64,000 bases of DNA, taken from contig CALVAG010000002.1 of the NCBI GenBank assembly GCA_944325445.1, positions 62,001 through 126,000 on the forward strand, in the 5' to 3' direction. Below, piece after piece: positions 26,130-34,864 of the stretch. The notes under the pieces were generated by a model. It worked only from the letters and a program-made list of their open reading frames with translations, was not told where the DNA came from and ran no database searches. Source of the stretch: an uncultured Bacteroidales bacterium (GTDB lineage Bacteria > Bacteroidota > Bacteroidia > Bacteroidales > UBA932). Positions within the stretch are counted from its first letter, which is position 1; each line of letters opens with the position of its first letter. The position numbers and the translations under genes are program-made.

Positions 26130-27428
26130 ATGGATTACGGGAAGTTTGTGCGCAGGGGGATTATTGTTGCAAAGTTGATAAAAGAGAGCGTCGCTTTTGC
26201 CTCCGGACAGTTGAGGGGAGATAAATTGAGGACATTTTTGAGTCTGTTCGGCGTTACGATAGGCATTTTTTCCATTGTCGCGATATTTACGGCAATCGAT
26301 GCGCTTAAGGAGAGCACCAGGCGGGGCTTTGAGGTATTGGGCGGCGATGTAGTGCTGGTAAGCACATTCCCTTTTACCGCAGAAGAGGAGGAGGGGGCGG
26401 ATGTATCGGGCGGAGGGGGTGAATATAAATGGTGGGAATATATGCGGCGCCCGGCTCTTACAGATGATGATTTCGAATTCCTCAAAGAGCATTCGAAGCT
26501 GACCGAACATTTTGCCAGAATGGTGCAGTTCAGGCGTACCGTAAAATATGGCAGGACCTCTGTAGACGATTGTTTTCTATGTGCCGTTACCTATGAGTGG
26601 AATGCGGTTTCTCCGTTCGATCTGGATGAAGGACGCTACTTTACCAATGAGGAGTGCAACAGAGGGTTGCCCGTAGCCATATTGGGCTGCGATATCGCCC
26701 GGGAACTTTTCAACGGAATTTCGCCTATAGACAAAACCATAAAGGTCGGAGGTTTTCCGGTCAGAATCATAGGAGTCGTCGAAAAGCAGGGAAGCAGTAT
26801 CGTCAATATCATCGGTTACGACAACATGGTGCTTTTACCCGTTGAATATGCAGGCAGACTGGTAAATACGCGGAACGCCGATATCTTTGCCAAGCCTTAT
26901 CCCGATGTAAACGGAGAGGATTTTACGGATGAGCTGAAGCAGCTCCTTAGAAATTCGCGCAGGCTTTCGCCGCAGGATAAAAATAATTTTTCCGTAAACG
27001 AGATGACCTTCATAACCTCGATAGTGGATAAGGTTTTTGCCTCTTTGACCACGGCCGGCTGGATTATAGCGGGATTTTCACTCTTGATAGGAGGCTTCGG
27101 AATAGCGAATATAATGTTTGTATCGGTAAAGGAGAGAACGCATATAATAGGAATCCAGAAGGCTTTGGGAGCCAAGCGTTATTTTATACTCTCCCAATTT
27201 CTGGCCGAAGCTATTTTCCTTTCCGTCGCAGGAGGTGCAGCGGGCATATTTTTGGTTTTTGTGCTGGTACTCCTCACTCCGGAATCCGAAATCGTCACCA
27301 TAAGTCTGTCGATATATAATATATTGAGCGGTCTGCTCATAGCGGCTGCGATAGGAGTGATAAGCGGCATCATTCCCGCAATAAAGGGGGCGTCGCTGAA
27401 TCCCGTAGATGCGATAAATTCCAAATGA
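26130..27428 (+). CDS. ABC transporter permease, MacB/LolC-like
   Basis: 432 aa with the FtsX/MacB topology: one N-terminal helix (TFLSLFGVTIGIFSIVAIFTAI), a large periplasmic MacB_PCD domain (SRRGFEVLGGDVVLVS through RNADIFAKPY), then three C-terminal helices (AGWIIAGFSLLIGGFGIANIM, SVAGGAAGIFLVFVLVLL, LLIAAAIGVISGIIPAI). KERTHIIGIQKALGAKR is the coupling helix region. Such permeases export lipoproteins, peptides or drugs with a separate ATPase; no ATPase gene is adjacent. A LolD-type ATPase is 11.5 kb away, but a partnership is only speculation. Confidence 0.9.
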   Translation: MDYGKFVRRGIIVAKLIKESVAFASGQLRGDKLRTFLSLFGVTIGIFSIVAIFTAIDALKESTRRGFEVLGGDVVLVSTFPFTAEEEEGADVSGGGGEYKWWEYMRRPALTDDDFEFLKEHSKLTEHFARMVQFRRTVKYGRTSVDDCFLCAVTYEWNAVSPFDLDEGRYFTNEECNRGLPVAILGCDIARELFNGISPIDKTIKVGGFPVRIIGVVEKQGSSIVNIIGYDNMVLLPVEYAGRLVNTRNADIFAKPYPDVNGEDFTDELKQLLRNSRRLSPQDKNNFSVNEMTFITSIVDKVFASLTTAGWIIAGFSLLIGGFGIANIMFVSVKERTHIIGIQKALGAKRYFILSQFLAEAIFLSVAGGAAGIFLVFVLVLLTPESEIVTISLSIYNILSGLLIAAAIGVISGIIPAIKGASLNPVDAINSK

Positions 27429-27436
27429 CAGGCTAT

Positions 27437-28222
27437 CTATCTACTCTCTGATTCCGACAGCCTGTTTGTAAGTTCCGCGAATTGTTCGACAGACAATTGT
27501 TCCGGACGCATGCCGAGCAGATGGAATCCCTCCAGTTCTTTGAGCTTATCTCCGAAGAGGGGCTTGAGCGAATTGGCAATCTGTTTTCTGCGTTGGTTGA
27601 AGGTGGTTTTTACAATGGTTTTGAACAGGGAATAATCGCACCCGAGATTCTCCCTCTTGTTTCTGGTGAGCCTTATTACGCCCGATTTTACCTTGGGCGG
27701 AGGCAAAAAGAGATGTTCGTCTACTGTAAAAAGGTATTCGGTGTCATACCAGGCCTGAAGCAGAACGGAGAGAATTCCGTACGATTTGTTTCCCGGCCCT
27801 GAGGTCAGGCGCTGCGCCACCTCGCGCTGGAGCATGCAGACAACCTGCGGGACACTATCTTTGTAGTCCAGTATTCTAAAGAAAATCTGCGATGAGATGT
27901 TGTAGGGGAAGTTGCCGATTACTGCAAACCGGCCTTGGAAAATCTTCTCTAACGGAATTTTCAGAAAATCCCTCTGTTGCAGTGAGTAGAGAAGCTGGGG
28001 AAAGAGTTCCTGAAGGCAGGCGATGCTTTCAGGGTCTATTTCTGCCACTTCCAGCTTTATGTCGGGATTGGCAAGCAGATATTTTGTAAGCACGCCGGTA
28101 CCCGGTCCGATTTCCAGAACCTGGGTCCGTCCGTTTATGACAAGAGAGTCTACGATTCTTTTTGCAATCCCCTCATCTTTCAGAAAGTGTTGGCCCAATG
28201 CCTTTTTCGCCCTGACATACAT
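27437..28222 (-). CDS. rsmA: 16S rRNA (A1518/A1519-N6)-dimethyltransferase
   Basis: 261 aa KsgA/RsmA. It dimethylates two adjacent adenines in the 3' hairpin of 16S rRNA, a late 30S assembly step. Signatures: KKALGQHFLKDEG at the N-terminus, SAM-binding EIGPGTGVLT, and NFPYNISSQI as the N-x-P-Y catalytic motif. Convergent with the ABC permease, only 8 bases apart. The -7 box TATATTTG is 7 bases before the ATG, a near-leaderless layout. Confidence 0.97.
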   Translation of the reverse strand: MYVRAKKALGQHFLKDEGIAKRIVDSLVINGRTQVLEIGPGTGVLTKYLLANPDIKLEVAEIDPESIACLQELFPQLLYSLQQRDFLKIPLEKIFQGRFAVIGNFPYNISSQIFFRILDYKDSVPQVVCMLQREVAQRLTSGPGNKSYGILSVLLQAWYDTEYLFTVDEHLFLPPPKVKSGVIRLTRNKRENLGCDYSLFKTIVKTTFNQRRKQIANSLKPLFGDKLKELEGFHLLGMRPEQLSVEQFAELTNRLSESESR

Positions 28223-28229
28223 AATGGCG

Positions 28230-28237
28230 CAAATATA
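28230..28237 (-). promoter_or_regulatory. rsmA promoter -7 box
   Basis: TATATTTG on the minus strand, perfect match, ending 7 bases before the start ATG at 28222. Confidence 0.6.
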
Positions 28238-28262
28238 GCAATCTCTTTTATTCTATTTTTAT

Positions 28263-28270
28263 TAATTTTG
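28263..28270 (+). promoter_or_regulatory. aspS promoter -7 box
   Basis: TAATTTTG, perfect match, with a leader of about 35 bases to the aspS start. It drives aspS-yqeY-DHOD-like and is divergent from rsmA. Confidence 0.6.
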
Positions 28271-28309
28271 CGTTTCGAAAGAAGGTGAGAAAAATTAATT
28301 ACAAATAAT

Positions 28310-30079
28310 ATGTATAGAACACATACTTGCGGCGAATTGCGCAGTTCGGACATCGGCCGCGAAGTTACATTGGCCGGATGGGTACAGAGAATCCGTAAAA
28401 TGGGCAGTCTGAGTTTCATAGACCTGCGGGACAGATACGGAATAACCCAACTGGTAGCGGATGAAAATGATTCCGCTGAAGTGAACGGCCTGGTCTCCAA
28501 GCTCGGAAGGGAGTTTGTAATACAGGCAAAGGGCGTTGTAGTGGAGCGCCAGAGCAAAAACGGTAAAATCCCTACGGGAGAGATCGAAATAAAGCTTTCG
28601 CATATAAATATACTCAACAGTGCAGTTACGCCTCCCTTTACGATAGAGGACAACACCGACGGCGGTGAAGATTTGCGTGCGCAGTACCGTTATCTCGATT
28701 TGAGGAGAAATCCGTTGCGCAGGGCGCTCGAGTTACGCCACAGGATGGCGCAAGAGGTGCGCAACTATTTGAGCGATATAGGTTTTCTCGAAATAGAGAC
28801 ACCGTGTCTCATTAAATCTACACCGGAGGGAGCCAGGGATTTCGTAGTTCCCAGCCGTATGAATCCGGGCGAGTTCTATGCGCTTCCTCAAAGTCCGCAG
28901 ACATTCAAGCAGCTGCTTATGGTTGCAGGCTACGACAAATATTTCCAGATAGTGAGATGTTTCAGAGATGAGGATTTGCGTGCAGACCGCCAGCCTGAGT
29001 TTACACAGATAGATTGCGAAATGTCATTCGTCGAGCGCGAGGATATCCTTGCCACATTCGAAGGGCTGATAAAGAATCTGTTTAAAAAGATTTTGGGCAT
29101 AGAATACAAAGAGGCTTTTCCGAGAATGGCCTACCGGGATGCAATGGAGTATTATGGCTCGGACAAACCGGATATCCGTTTCGGAATGAAGATGAATACT
29201 ATAACCGACAGGGTCAAGGGACATGGTTTCGGAGTGTTCGACGATGCCGAATATATAGGGGCCATAGCCGTACCCGGTTGTGCCGGTTATACGCGCAAGC
29301 AGCTGGATGAACTTACCGAGTGGGTAAAGCGCCCTCAGATAGGAGCGAAGGGGCTTATCTATGTAAAATACGGCGAAGATGGAATAAAATCTACCATAGA
29401 CAAGTTCTTTACTGCGGAGCAACTTGAAGAGCTGGCTGTTTCGATAGGGGCGAAGAGAGGAGATCTGATTTTGATTCTAAGCGGTGCGAAGAAGAAGATG
29501 CAGGTTGCACTGGGTACGTTGAGACTTGAGATGGGCTCACGTCTGGGTTTGAGGGACAATTCCAAATATGCGCCTTTGTGGATATATGATTTCCCTCTTT
29601 TGGAATGGGATGACGAGACTGCCCGTTTTTATGCGATGCACCATCCCTTTACTGCACCCAAGCCGGAGGACCTTGATAAATTCTACAGCAACAGGAAAGA
29701 GGATTTGGAGCAGGTGAATGCAAATGCGTATGATTTTGTCCTTAACGGCACGGAGGTAGGCGGAGGTTCTATAAGGATACATGATTCCGATATACAGGAG
29801 AGAATGTTCGAAGTGCTCGGTTTCTCGAAGGAGGATGCAGAGTACAGGTTCGGATTCATTATAAATGCGTTCAAGTACGGCGCTCCGCCCCACGGAGGAA
29901 TCGCATTCGGATTCGACCGTTTCTGTGCTCTCTTCGGAGGACAGGATACCATAAGGGATTATATCGCATTCCCTAAAAACAATACCGGAAGGGATGTTAT
30001 GCTCGATGCTCCGTCGAGAATAGATGATGCTCAGATGAAAGAATTGTTTATTGAATCTACTGTAAAAGAGAATAAATAG
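28310..30079 (+). CDS. aspS: Aspartyl-tRNA synthetase
   Basis: 589 aa bacterial-type AspRS. N-terminal OB fold ([16 protein letters not shown]), then class II motifs: motif 1 [20 protein letters not shown], motif 2 [18 protein letters not shown], and motif 3 [15 protein letters not shown]. The bacterial GAD insertion lies between motifs 2 and 3 (about 290-400). Whether it charges only tRNA-Asp or also tRNA-Asn depends on the presence of GatCAB or AsnRS elsewhere. First gene of a three-gene operon closed by a terminator at 31.6 kb. Confidence 0.98.
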   Translation: MYRTHTCGELRSSDIGREVTLAGWVQRIRKMGSLSFIDLRDRYGITQLVADENDSAEVNGLVSKLGREFVIQAKGVVVERQSKNGKIPTGEIEIKLSHINILNSAVTPPFTIEDNTDGGEDLRAQYRYLDLRRNPLRRALELRHRMAQEVRNYLSDIGFLEIETPCLIKSTPEGARDFVVPSRMNPGEFYALPQSPQTFKQLLMVAGYDKYFQIVRCFRDEDLRADRQPEFTQIDCEMSFVEREDILATFEGLIKNLFKKILGIEYKEAFPRMAYRDAMEYYGSDKPDIRFGMKMNTITDRVKGHGFGVFDDAEYIGAIAVPGCAGYTRKQLDELTEWVKRPQIGAKGLIYVKYGEDGIKSTIDKFFTAEQLEELAVSIGAKRGDLILILSGAKKKMQVALGTLRLEMGSRLGLRDNSKYAPLWIYDFPLLEWDDETARFYAMHHPFTAPKPEDLDKFYSNRKEDLEQVNANAYDFVLNGTEVGGGSIRIHDSDIQERMFEVLGFSKEDAEYRFGFIINAFKYGAPPHGGIAFGFDRFCALFGGQDTIRDYIAFPKNNTGRDVMLDAPSRIDDAQMKELFIESTVKENK

Positions 30080-30090
30080 GAGGAAACAAG

Positions 30091-30540
30091 ATGAGTTTGG
30101 AAGCGAAAATCCAGGATGAGATAAAGGCCGCCATGCTGGCCAAAGAGAAGGTGAAACTTGAGGCCCTCAGGGCCATAAAGGCTGCAATCCTGTTGGAGAA
30201 GACCTCCGACGGTTCCGAGACTATTTCCGATGACGCTGTTCTGAAAATCATAATGAAGCTTGTAAAGCAACGCAAGGAGAGCGCTGAACTTTACGGCAGC
30301 CAGAACAGATCTGACCTTGCGGAAAATGAACTGGCAGAGGCTTCGTTTATGGAGGTTTTCCTGCCCAGGCAGCTTTCTGAAGAGGAACTTGAGTCTGAAC
30401 TGGCAAAGGTAATAGAGCAGGTAGGGGCCAAAGGGCCTCAGGATATGGGCAAGGTGATGGGCGTTGCGGCCAGGCAGCTCGCAGGCAGAGCCGACGGAAA
30501 GGCCATATCTATGGCTGTAAAGAAGTTGCTGCAAAATTAA
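30091..30540 (+). CDS. yqeY: GatB/YqeY domain protein
   Basis: 149 aa. YqeY proteins resemble the tRNA-binding tail domain of GatB, the amidotransferase subunit. Landmarks: KAAMLAKEKVKLEALRAIKAAI near the N-terminus (shown: MLAKEKVKLEALRAIKAAIL), LVKQRKESAELY, EASFMEVFLPRQLSEEEL and the C-terminal GKVMGVAARQLAGRADGKAI. Its position right after aspS supports a tRNA-related role, which is unproven. It starts 11 bases after the aspS stop. Confidence 0.93.
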   Translation: MSLEAKIQDEIKAAMLAKEKVKLEALRAIKAAILLEKTSDGSETISDDAVLKIIMKLVKQRKESAELYGSQNRSDLAENELAEASFMEVFLPRQLSEEELESELAKVIEQVGAKGPQDMGKVMGVAARQLAGRADGKAISMAVKKLLQN

Positions 30541-30561
30541 TTAATAAAAAATCTTATAGTT

Positions 30562-31539
30562 ATGACTACATTAGAGACAACCTATGCGGGACTGAAATTG
30601 AGGAACCCGATTATTGTAGGCAGTTCAGGTTTGACAAACAGTGCGGACAAGAACCGTCGGCTGTATGAGGCCGGTGCCGGTGCTGTGGTTCTCAAATCGC
30701 TTTTCGAGGAGCAGATTCTCATGGATGCAGACAGCCTGTCGAATCCTCAAATGGCTCCGGAAGGCAGTGACTATCTCCTGAACTATGTGCGCATGCACAA
30801 GCTGGGAGAGTATCTTGAACTTATCCGTGAAACAAAAAAGGCATGCCCCATACCTGTAATTGCCAGCATAAACTGCTATGATGACAGTAACTGGGTAGAT
30901 TTTGCCCGCCAGATAGAGGAAGCTGGAGCAGATGCGCTGGAGATAAATATTCTGGCCTTGCAGACAGAGATTGATTACAAACCGGGAAGTTTTGAGCAGC
31001 GTCACGTAGACATTCTCCGTCATGTGAAAAAGACAGTATCCATTCCGGTAATCATGAAACTGGGTACCAATCTTACAAATCCGGTTGCCCTGATGGAGCA
31101 GTTGAAGGCTAACGGTGCGGCGGCTGTAATATTGTTCAACCGTTTTTATCAGCCAGACATAGATATAGAAAAGATGGAACAGACCTCAGGACCGGTTTTC
31201 AGCCAGCCCGAAGATTTTTCCAATGCATTGCGCTGGGTGGGCATCGCATCTGCTGCGGTAAGGCAGCTGGATATAGCCGCTTCGGGTGGAGTACATACCC
31301 CGGAGGCTGTGGTAAAGGCTATCCTGGCCGGCGCTTCTGCCGTTGAGGTTTGCAGTGCCATTTACACGAAAGGTCCTGCCGTCATAGGTGAATTCACACA
31401 GTTCCTCGGCAACTGGATGGAGCGTAAGGGCATGGAGTCTGTACAAAGTTTCCGCGGCCGTCTGAATGCCGGGAGTCCAGACAAGGTCAATACTTTCGAG
31501 AGAACCCAGTTCCTGAAATACTATTCTTCAAAGGAGTAG
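30562..31539 (+). CDS. Dihydroorotate dehydrogenase-like flavoprotein
   Basis: 325 aa TIM barrel of the DHOD-like family common in Bacteroidetes and distinct from the true PyrD. Visible: TTYAGLKLRNPIIVGSSGLT (substrate/FMN loop), VIASINCYDD, DALEINI, VIMKLGTNLTNP (FMN-binding Lys), ASGGVHTPEAVVKAILAGAS and VEVCSAIYTKGPAVI (phosphate site). The actual substrate is not known. Last gene of the aspS operon; a terminator follows. Confidence 0.88.
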   Translation: MTTLETTYAGLKLRNPIIVGSSGLTNSADKNRRLYEAGAGAVVLKSLFEEQILMDADSLSNPQMAPEGSDYLLNYVRMHKLGEYLELIRETKKACPIPVIASINCYDDSNWVDFARQIEEAGADALEINILALQTEIDYKPGSFEQRHVDILRHVKKTVSIPVIMKLGTNLTNPVALMEQLKANGAAAVILFNRFYQPDIDIEKMEQTSGPVFSQPEDFSNALRWVGIASAAVRQLDIAASGGVHTPEAVVKAILAGASAVEVCSAIYTKGPAVIGEFTQFLGNWMERKGMESVQSFRGRLNAGSPDKVNTFERTQFLKYYSSKE

Positions 31540-31576
31540 GCTTTAAAGAGCGGTAAAACAGGATAATATATCATAA

Positions 31577-31612
31577 AGGGGCTGAAACGTTTTGTCACAG
31601 CCCCTCTTTTTT
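31577..31612 (+). terminator. Rho-independent terminator of the aspS operon
   Basis: GGGGCTG at 31578-31584 pairs with CAGCCCC at 31598-31604, followed by a T tract. Confidence 0.8.
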
Positions 31613-31639
31613 ACCGTTATTCAGACAGTGCGCGGCCGG

Positions 31640-32710
31640 TTACAGTTGCTCTGCAATCTTTACAAATGCATCGAATACCGGGCCTGGCCTTACTGCAGAA
31701 GGCTCGCCTTCGTCTCCGCACTCTCTTATGCTTTGAACAATGGGAATCTGTCCCAGCAGCGGAACATTATATTTTTCCGCCATCTTACGGCAACCGTCCT
31801 TGCCGAAAATATAATATCTGTTTTCCGGGAGCTCTTCCGGAGTAAACCATGCCATATTTTCGACCAGGCCGTATATGGGCTTGTTGATGCCCGGGTTCCT
31901 GAAAAGATTTATTCCTTTCTCGACATCAGAAAGGGCGACGGCCTGCGGTGTACTTACCACGATAGCGCCTGTAAGCGGAATATCGTGGACAAGACTTATA
32001 TGTATGTCTCCAGTACCCGGGGGAAGGTCGAGCAGCAGGAAGTCGAGTTCGCCCCACTTTACCTGCAGTATCATCTGTTTTAGGGCATTGCATGCCATCG
32101 GCCCCCTCCATATGAGGGCCTGCTCAGGAGCTGCAAAATAACCTATTGACATCCACTTTACGCCATACTTTTCTATAGGGACAATCAGTTCCGAATTGTC
32201 TCCCTCCCTGTAACCTTCCGGCAAGTAGACTTGCGGCACTTCCCCTTCTGTCCCGGTCATTTTCGGTATGGACGGGCCGTACACATCCGCATCCGCCAAT
32301 CCTACCCTGTAACCCATTTTGGCCAAGGTCACAGCCAGATTGACCGCAACGGTAGACTTGCCTACTCCTCCCTTTCCCGAAGCTATGGCTATGATTTTGT
32401 CTACATTTTCCAATTGCATCTGGTCTGTCTCCAGCTTTTTTGCCTTGTGGGCCTTTTTCTCCCTCACAAGTTCCATTATCTCTACGGCATATCCGGGGAA
32501 AGCCTCCTCCACTGCTTTTTTGCAGGAGGCCTTTATACTTGCAGAAAGGGCGTCGGGGCGCGGGAAAACCAGTTTGAACTTGATTTTGCGCATATCGCCC
32601 TCTTCTTCGGTCCTTATTGCCTCGACAAGCTCGAGTTCGACCACATTCCTGTCGAACGCAGGGTGGATAACCCCACGCAGGACGTCTTCAATCTGTTTGC
32701 TCTCTATCAT
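31640..32710 (-). CDS. mrp: Iron-sulfur cluster carrier ATPase Mrp/ApbC
   Basis: 356 aa. Cytosolic P-loop ATPase that carries Fe-S clusters to apoproteins. An N-terminal DUF59/MIP18 domain (residues about 1-90) is followed by the deviant Walker A GKGGVGKSTVAVN, LADADVYGPSIPKM, and GPMACNALKQM. The usual C-terminal CxxC of ApbC proteins is not evident: only Cys in NALKQ upstream region and DGCRKMAE near 310 are seen, so metal binding may differ. It lies 16 bases downstream of the S46 peptidase gene on the same strand. Confidence 0.93.
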   Translation of the reverse strand: MIESKQIEDVLRGVIHPAFDRNVVELELVEAIRTEEEGDMRKIKFKLVFPRPDALSASIKASCKKAVEEAFPGYAVEIMELVREKKAHKAKKLETDQMQLENVDKIIAIASGKGGVGKSTVAVNLAVTLAKMGYRVGLADADVYGPSIPKMTGTEGEVPQVYLPEGYREGDNSELIVPIEKYGVKWMSIGYFAAPEQALIWRGPMACNALKQMILQVKWGELDFLLLDLPPGTGDIHISLVHDIPLTGAIVVSTPQAVALSDVEKGINLFRNPGINKPIYGLVENMAWFTPEELPENRYYIFGKDGCRKMAEKYNVPLLGQIPIVQSIRECGDEGEPSAVRPGPVFDAFVKIAEQL

Positions 32711-32726
32711 GATAAATTCCAGATAA

Positions 32727-34823
32727 TTATCTTACCAAATTCATCTCTTTGAGAAGGTAATCGGCACCACCGAACTTGTCTATTATAAAGAGTACATATC
32801 TTATGTCTACGGCTATGCAACGCTGCAATTCCGGCTCGAATATTACATCGCCGCTCATCGCCTCCCAGTTCCCGTCGAAAGCAAGTCCCAAAAGTTCGCC
32901 GTTGGCGTTAAGGACCGGACTGCCGGAATTTCCTCCCGTAATATCATTGTTGGTTAGGAATGCGACAGGCATCTTTCCGTTCTCCATTGCATATCTGCCG
33001 TAATCTTTGTTTTTCCACAACTCTTTCAATTTGGCGGGAACCGTGAATTCGCGGCTTCCCGGCTCCTCTTTCTGCATTACACCGTCGAGGGTAGTGTAAT
33101 AATCGTACTCCACTGCATCGCGCGGCGAATATGAAAGAACCTGACCGTAGGTAAGCCTCATTGTGGAGTTGGCATCGGGATATGAGGCTTTGTCTCCGTT
33201 CATCTCCAGTATGCCTGCAAGGTACTCCCTCTTGCCTTCACTGTAAGTGTCGTAGCCTTTGTTTATCTCGTTCGATACCTCTCTCTTCTTTTCGCGCACG
33301 GAGTTATAGAATGCGGTCGCCGGGTCGGAAGCGATAAGTGCGCTGTCTGCCTTCGCCCCGTTATACCTCTCCATGGAGGTGAATACAGAGTTTGAATAGA
33401 GGCTATCCAGATAAGCCTCCACGTCTCCTCCGAATTCGTTGTGGATAGTCTTCATGATATCAGGCTGGTAGCGGCTCTCCACGCTGTCGCGATATATTTT
33501 TATCATTGCAGAGGCAACCTTCCTGTCGGTAGGCATGGAGTAATCCTTGTAGAAATTCTCCATACGTTCCTCTGAAACATTTTTCCTGTTGGCATATCCG
33601 GCTATGGATGTAAGTTCTATTCTGTCGAGCGTCTCTGTAAGATATCTCGATGCCGCCATTATCCCGGCCCTGTTTTTGATATAACCGTTTATCTTTCCGA
33701 TGGCGTTCCCGTATTTGGCGCTCCTCGAAGGATTTTCTGAAACCCATTTGTCGAAGAGTTCTTCCTCTTCTGCCCTGCGCTGTACCACATCCAGCTTGTC
33801 GAATGTTTCATTCATGCCTATCCATTTTTTCCATGCATTGGAAGAGGAGGTATATTTGTCGGCATATTGGATATTTATTTTAGGGTCTGAATTCATATCC
33901 TCCATCAGGATATCCTGACGGATCCCGCGTGTGAAAATCGAGATTCTGTTTGAGATATTCTGCGCCTCTTTTGCCTCTTCGGATGTCATGAAACGCGTTG
34001 TCCTGCCCGGAAAGCCTATGATCATGGCAAAATCATTCTCCTGAATGCCTTTCAGAGATATGGAGAGGAACTTCTTTGGAGTGTATGGAACATTTTCATC
34101 GGAATATTCGGCCGGGTTGTTGTTTCTGTCTGCATAGACGCGGAACATTGAAAAATCCCCGGTGTGTCTGGGCCACATCCAGTTGTCTGTATCTCCGCCG
34201 AATTTTCCTATGGAAGAGGGCGGCGCACCTACAAAGCGGATATCCTTAAAAGTCTTTGTAATAACCAGATAGTAGATATTTCCGTTGTAGAAATTCACGA
34301 CTTTTCCCTTTACATACGGGTCTTTGGCTTCTGCCTCGGACTCTATCTTTTTTGAAATTTCATTGAACAGTCTCTCCCTTTGCTTTTCGTTTGCAGCTGT
34401 TGCAAGATAATTGAGAACTCTTTTTGTAACATCGGTAAAACTCTCTACGAATGTTACCGTAAGCCCTTCCGCTGGCAGTTCTTCGCTCATGTTCATTGCC
34501 CAGAATCCATCCTTGAGGTAATCGTGTTCGACGGAACTCAATTTTTGGATGCTGCTATATCCGCAATGGTGGTTGGTAATCAAAAGACCGTTGTTCGAGA
34601 TAATCTCTCCCGTACATCCGTTGCCGAATCTGACTATCGCATCCTTGATGGAGGAGTTGTTTATAGCATAAATATCATCGGCTGAAAGCTGACACCCCAT
34701 TTTTTGCATCTGCTCTATGTTGAACTTTTCCAGCAGGGGAAGCAGCCACATTCCCTCGTCTGCCCTGACTTTTGCCCCGATTGAGAGCGAAAGGCATAAA
34801 ACAAAGATTATTAATTTTTTCAT
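32727..34823 (-). CDS. S46 family dipeptidyl-peptidase (DPP7-like)
   Basis: 698 aa, the family's standard size. Periplasmic serine exopeptidase that releases dipeptides from oligopeptides, a main nitrogen route in Bacteroidales. The start is ATG 34823, giving signal peptide KKLIIFVLCLSLSIGAKVRA; the TTG at 34847 is rejected. Chymotrypsin-like triad: His in ITNHHCGY (about 85), Asp in MWPRHTGDFS, Ser in TGGNSGSPVLN. After it, FDGNWEAMSGD carries Gly at the position that is Arg in Asp/Glu-specific DPP11, so hydrophobic P1 specificity (DPP7-like) is inferred. Divergent from glycerate kinase with overlapping promoters. Confidence 0.93.
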   Translation of the reverse strand: MKKLIIFVLCLSLSIGAKVRADEGMWLLPLLEKFNIEQMQKMGCQLSADDIYAINNSSIKDAIVRFGNGCTGEIISNNGLLITNHHCGYSSIQKLSSVEHDYLKDGFWAMNMSEELPAEGLTVTFVESFTDVTKRVLNYLATAANEKQRERLFNEISKKIESEAEAKDPYVKGKVVNFYNGNIYYLVITKTFKDIRFVGAPPSSIGKFGGDTDNWMWPRHTGDFSMFRVYADRNNNPAEYSDENVPYTPKKFLSISLKGIQENDFAMIIGFPGRTTRFMTSEEAKEAQNISNRISIFTRGIRQDILMEDMNSDPKINIQYADKYTSSSNAWKKWIGMNETFDKLDVVQRRAEEEELFDKWVSENPSRSAKYGNAIGKINGYIKNRAGIMAASRYLTETLDRIELTSIAGYANRKNVSEERMENFYKDYSMPTDRKVASAMIKIYRDSVESRYQPDIMKTIHNEFGGDVEAYLDSLYSNSVFTSMERYNGAKADSALIASDPATAFYNSVREKKREVSNEINKGYDTYSEGKREYLAGILEMNGDKASYPDANSTMRLTYGQVLSYSPRDAVEYDYYTTLDGVMQKEEPGSREFTVPAKLKELWKNKDYGRYAMENGKMPVAFLTNNDITGGNSGSPVLNANGELLGLAFDGNWEAMSGDVIFEPELQRCIAVDIRYVLFIIDKFGGADYLLKEMNLVR

Positions 34824-34835
34824 CAAAGTTTTGTT

Positions 34836-34843
34836 TAATTTTG
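34836..34843 (+). promoter_or_regulatory. Glycerate kinase promoter -7 box
   Basis: TAATTTTG, perfect match; start ATG 34865 follows after 21 bases. It faces the opposite-strand box at 34852-34859 only 8 bases away. Confidence 0.55.
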
Positions 34844-34851
34844 TCAAACCC

Positions 34852-34859
34852 CAAAAGTA
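34852..34859 (-). promoter_or_regulatory. S46 peptidase promoter -7 box
   Basis: TACTTTTG on the minus strand, perfect match, leader about 24 bases to ATG 34823. The predicted start sites of the two divergent promoters coincide. Confidence 0.55.
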
Positions 34860-34864
34860 GCTAA

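Noticed and set aside
30067-30091. Shine-Dalgarno-like GGAGG before yqeY
   Set aside because: The spacing to the ATG is too long and the gene is coupled to aspS; likely chance.
34823-34847. TTG start of the S46 peptidase at predicted +1
   Set aside because: It would place eight polar residues before a good signal peptide; ATG 34823 fits better.
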